A stretch of 33,834 bases of DNA, from assembly GCA_947447525.1 (NCBI GenBank), contig CANFJL010000018.1:1-33834 (forward strand), written 5' to 3'. Position numbers and translations under genes: made by a program. The notes under the pieces are model-generated. The model searched no databases. It worked only from the letters and a program-made list of their open reading frames with translations, and was not told the origin of the DNA. Positions 32,394-33,834 of this stretch are shown here, in pieces (the first letter of the stretch is position 1; each line of letters opens with the position of its first letter). This DNA comes from Flavobacteriales bacterium (GTDB lineage: Bacteria > Bacteroidota > Bacteroidia > Flavobacteriales_D > Crocinitomicaceae).

Positions 32394-32424
32394 TTTGAAA
32401 TAATACCAATATTTGGTATATTTA
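32394..32424 (+). promoter_or_regulatory. parDE promoter with palindromic operator in the spacer
   Basis: TTTG (32394-32397), 19 bases, then TATATTTA (32417-32424), one base from TAnnTTTG. Between and touching the -7 box is the palindrome ATACCAA-tat-TTGGTAT (32403-32419). ParD-type ribbon-helix-helix antitoxins repress their own operon by binding such sites. Two further AATACC half-sites lie upstream at 32367 and 32378. The -7 box is 15 bases before the ATG. Confidence 0.6.
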
Positions 32425-32439
32425 CTAAAATTAGTTGTT

Positions 32440-32682
32440 ATGAGTAAAAACACATCAATTACTTTGGGTAGTTATTTTGATCAATTTATTCAAAGTATTT
32501 TAAGAGAAGGACGGTACAAAAATGCAAGTGAGGCAGTTCGTGCTGGATTAAGACTACTTGAAGAAGAGGAACAGAAAATTATTGCTTTGCGTCATGCAAT
32601 TGACGAAGGTATTAATAGTGGTTTAGCCGAAGATTTCGACCCTGACGAGCATTTAAAAATGTTGAAAGCAAGAAGGAAATAA
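32440..32682 (+). CDS. parD: ParD-type ribbon-helix-helix antitoxin
   Basis: 80 residues from the ATG at 32440 (MSKNTSITLGSYF); an upstream in-frame start would lie in the operator. The N-terminal TSITLGSYFDQFIQSILREGRYKNASEAVRAGLRLLEEEE is a typical ParD/CC2985-family RHH domain. The acidic tail (DEGINSGLAEDFDPDEHLKML) is the toxin-binding part. It binds and neutralises ParE and represses the operon. The toxin gene begins on the base after its stop. TA operons with their own promoters are common in integron cassette arrays. Confidence 0.93.
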   Translation: MSKNTSITLGSYFDQFIQSILREGRYKNASEAVRAGLRLLEEEEQKIIALRHAIDEGINSGLAEDFDPDEHLKMLKARRK

Positions 32683-32982
32683 GTGGCAAAGTTTAAATTA
32701 ACGAACAATGCCGTAAAAGATCTATCCGATATATGGTATTACACTGTTGAGGCATGGCCTGAAAGTCAGGCGGACAAATATTATAAGCTAATAATTAGTG
32801 CTTGTTCTACAATCGCTAAGAAACCACAAATTGGTAAAGTATATCCAGAAATTTACCCAGATCTGAAAGGAAAACTTACCTCAAAGCATATAATTTTCTA
32901 TCGTGTATTGGAGGACCAAACGATTGAGATAACAAGAATTCTGCACGAACGAATGGATTTGAAGAATAGAATTATCGATTAA
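32683..32982 (+). CDS. parE: ParE-family toxin
   Basis: 99 residues from a GTG that directly follows the parD stop (TAAGTG), with no ATG nearby. The RelE/ParE fold signature is complete: KFKLTNNAVKDLSDIWYYTVEAWPESQADKYY, then KPQIGKVYPEIYPDLKGKLTSKHIIFYRV and ITRILHERMDLKNRI at the C-terminus. Most ParE toxins act on DNA gyrase; that target is inferred from family. Full length, so the module is probably functional. Confidence 0.92.
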   Translation: MAKFKLTNNAVKDLSDIWYYTVEAWPESQADKYYKLIISACSTIAKKPQIGKVYPEIYPDLKGKLTSKHIIFYRVLEDQTIEITRILHERMDLKNRIID

Positions 32983-32992
32983 AAATCAAAAT

Positions 32993-33493
32993 ATGCAAAG
33001 ATTAAAAATGATGTTTGTTCTGCTTATTATCTTTCCAAATTATATTTTTTGCCAAGATATTACAGATTACTCTAAAGTAAAAACAAATTCCGGAGAGGTT
33101 AAAATTCCGGGAAAATGGAAGCAATTGAATAAAATGGATGACTCCGGTCAAACGTATTTAAAAAATAAAGAAGGGGTAATTATTGCAATCGCTCAAAATC
33201 CTAAAAAATCATATTCTTTTTTTAAAAGTGATGTTTCAGATTTTGAAAACGTAAAATTGTTTTACACTTGGGATTCTGATTATTATAAAGAAAATAAATT
33301 CAAAACAGATAAGATTAAAGAAAATCCTGAATTAGAATATATAATTTGGAAGTATAATGACAAACAACTCGATAATGTATTTTTATTCGGTTCGTCTAAA
33401 AACACTTTTTTAAATCTTCTTGTTTATTCAAATGGTTGGAGCGAAGATGAAAAAATAATTTTCTTAGAGAAACTATTTATATTGAATAAGTAA
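32993..33493 (+). CDS. Small exported protein of unknown function
   Basis: 166 residues with a signal peptide (about 6-20, MMFVLLIIFPNYIFC) whose Cys20 could be a lipidation site (IFCQ), though the lipobox is poor. An internal start at Met6 or Met7 is possible. The mature part (IPGKWKQLNKMDDSGQTYLKNKEGVIIAIAQNP) reads like a small one-domain envelope protein, but I recognise no family. It begins 10 bases after parE, so it may be co-transcribed with the toxin-antitoxin pair. No attC-like repeat follows it. Confidence 0.65.
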   Translation: MQRLKMMFVLLIIFPNYIFCQDITDYSKVKTNSGEVKIPGKWKQLNKMDDSGQTYLKNKEGVIIAIAQNPKKSYSFFKSDVSDFENVKLFYTWDSDYYKENKFKTDKIKENPELEYIIWKYNDKQLDNVFLFGSSKNTFLNLLVYSNGWSEDEKIIFLEKLFILNK

Positions 33494-33525
33494 AGCACGT
33501 CCAGATTCGAAAAAAAATAATTTAA

Positions 33526-33834
33526 ATGAAAAAGACACCTGATTGGTTTTTTTGGGATTGGAAATCTATAAGAAGAAGTGTTTTTGTATTTATATTCTTG
33601 ATTTTAGGATTGATACTTATTTTCAATTTTTCGGATTGGAAAAGAAAATTTGATTCAAAAAACTACACCAAAAATACTGGGGCGTATTTAATAGATGTTA
33701 AACCAAATGAGTCAATCAGCATGACTGATACAGGAAATAAAACAATAATAGATTCCTACAAAGTGAGATATAAATATACCGTTAATAATGCCCAATACAT
33801 ATCCATTGACATCATTCCAAACAGCCTAGAAAAC
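33526..33834 (+). CDS. Membrane protein of unknown function, 3' partial
   Basis: Open from the ATG at 33526 to the window edge (103 codons, no stop). The N-terminus is basic and aromatic (MKKTPDWFFWDWKSIRRS), then one membrane helix (about 19-35, VFVFIFLILGLILIFNF). The outer part begins with a segment like VKPNESISM followed by YKVRYKYTVNNAQYIS, a pattern seen in small DUF3592-like proteins. The rest is beyond the window. Function unknown. Confidence 0.6.
   Translation, partial: MKKTPDWFFWDWKSIRRSVFVFIFLILGLILIFNFSDWKRKFDSKNYTKNTGAYLIDVKPNESISMTDTGNKTIIDSYKVRYKYTVNNAQYISIDIIPNSLEN

Noticed and set aside
1..33834. tRNA, rRNA, CRISPR arrays, IS elements
   Set aside because: No regular spaced repeats, no transposase frame and no rRNA-like stretch were seen; tRNAs cannot be fully excluded by eye.

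Overview
The window is AT-rich bacterial chromosome from a member of the Bacteroidota, most likely the Flavobacteriia. Four things point there: a gliding/type IX secretion type B C-terminal domain at the left edge, the TAnnTTTG promoter form in front of most transcription units, almost no Shine-Dalgarno sequences, and a 14-gene nuo operon with the short NuoG seen in this phylum. No tRNA, rRNA, CRISPR array, transposase or integrase gene was seen.

Layout. 1-9.9 kb holds housekeeping and envelope genes: the end of a T9SS-sorted protein, an unknown exported protein, ilvE, a RecQ helicase with unusual domain order, a ComEC-like protein, a subtilase, trxB and a PhnA/YjdM zinc-ribbon protein. 10.0-22.8 kb is one compact nuoABCDEFGHIJKLMN operon for respiratory complex I, with junctions that overlap or nearly touch and one candidate promoter about 100 bp upstream of nuoA. 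22.8-29.6 kb holds a YhiN/HI0933 flavoprotein, a DUF3298-type lipoprotein, a 308-bp spacer with nested palindromes, a minus-strand locus (ferritin-like/VIT1 iron transporter, then outer-membrane porin, then Tat/lipoprotein Rieske protein) and a DbpA-like RNA helicase.

From about 29.7 kb the region is accessory. A DinD/Bro-N protein is followed by two units that look like integron gene cassettes, each one plus-strand gene (an SDR oxidoreductase; an unknown exported protein) closed by a 122-154 bp imperfect inverted repeat bounded by xxxTAAC and GTTATG. The two repeats share a 14-bp identical core. A ParDE toxin-antitoxin operon with its own promoter and a palindromic operator follows directly, then two small unknown envelope proteins, the last cut by the window edge. 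No integrase is present, so this would be an integrase-less attC-like cluster or a related repeat-bounded cassette system. It is the best candidate for something new here.

A second point of interest is the 7-1-7 palindrome (TTAGAAT-c-ATTCTAA), shaped like a Fur/PerR-family box, on the promoter of the porin-Rieske pair just downstream of the iron transporter gene. It suggests an iron- or peroxide-responsive unit.
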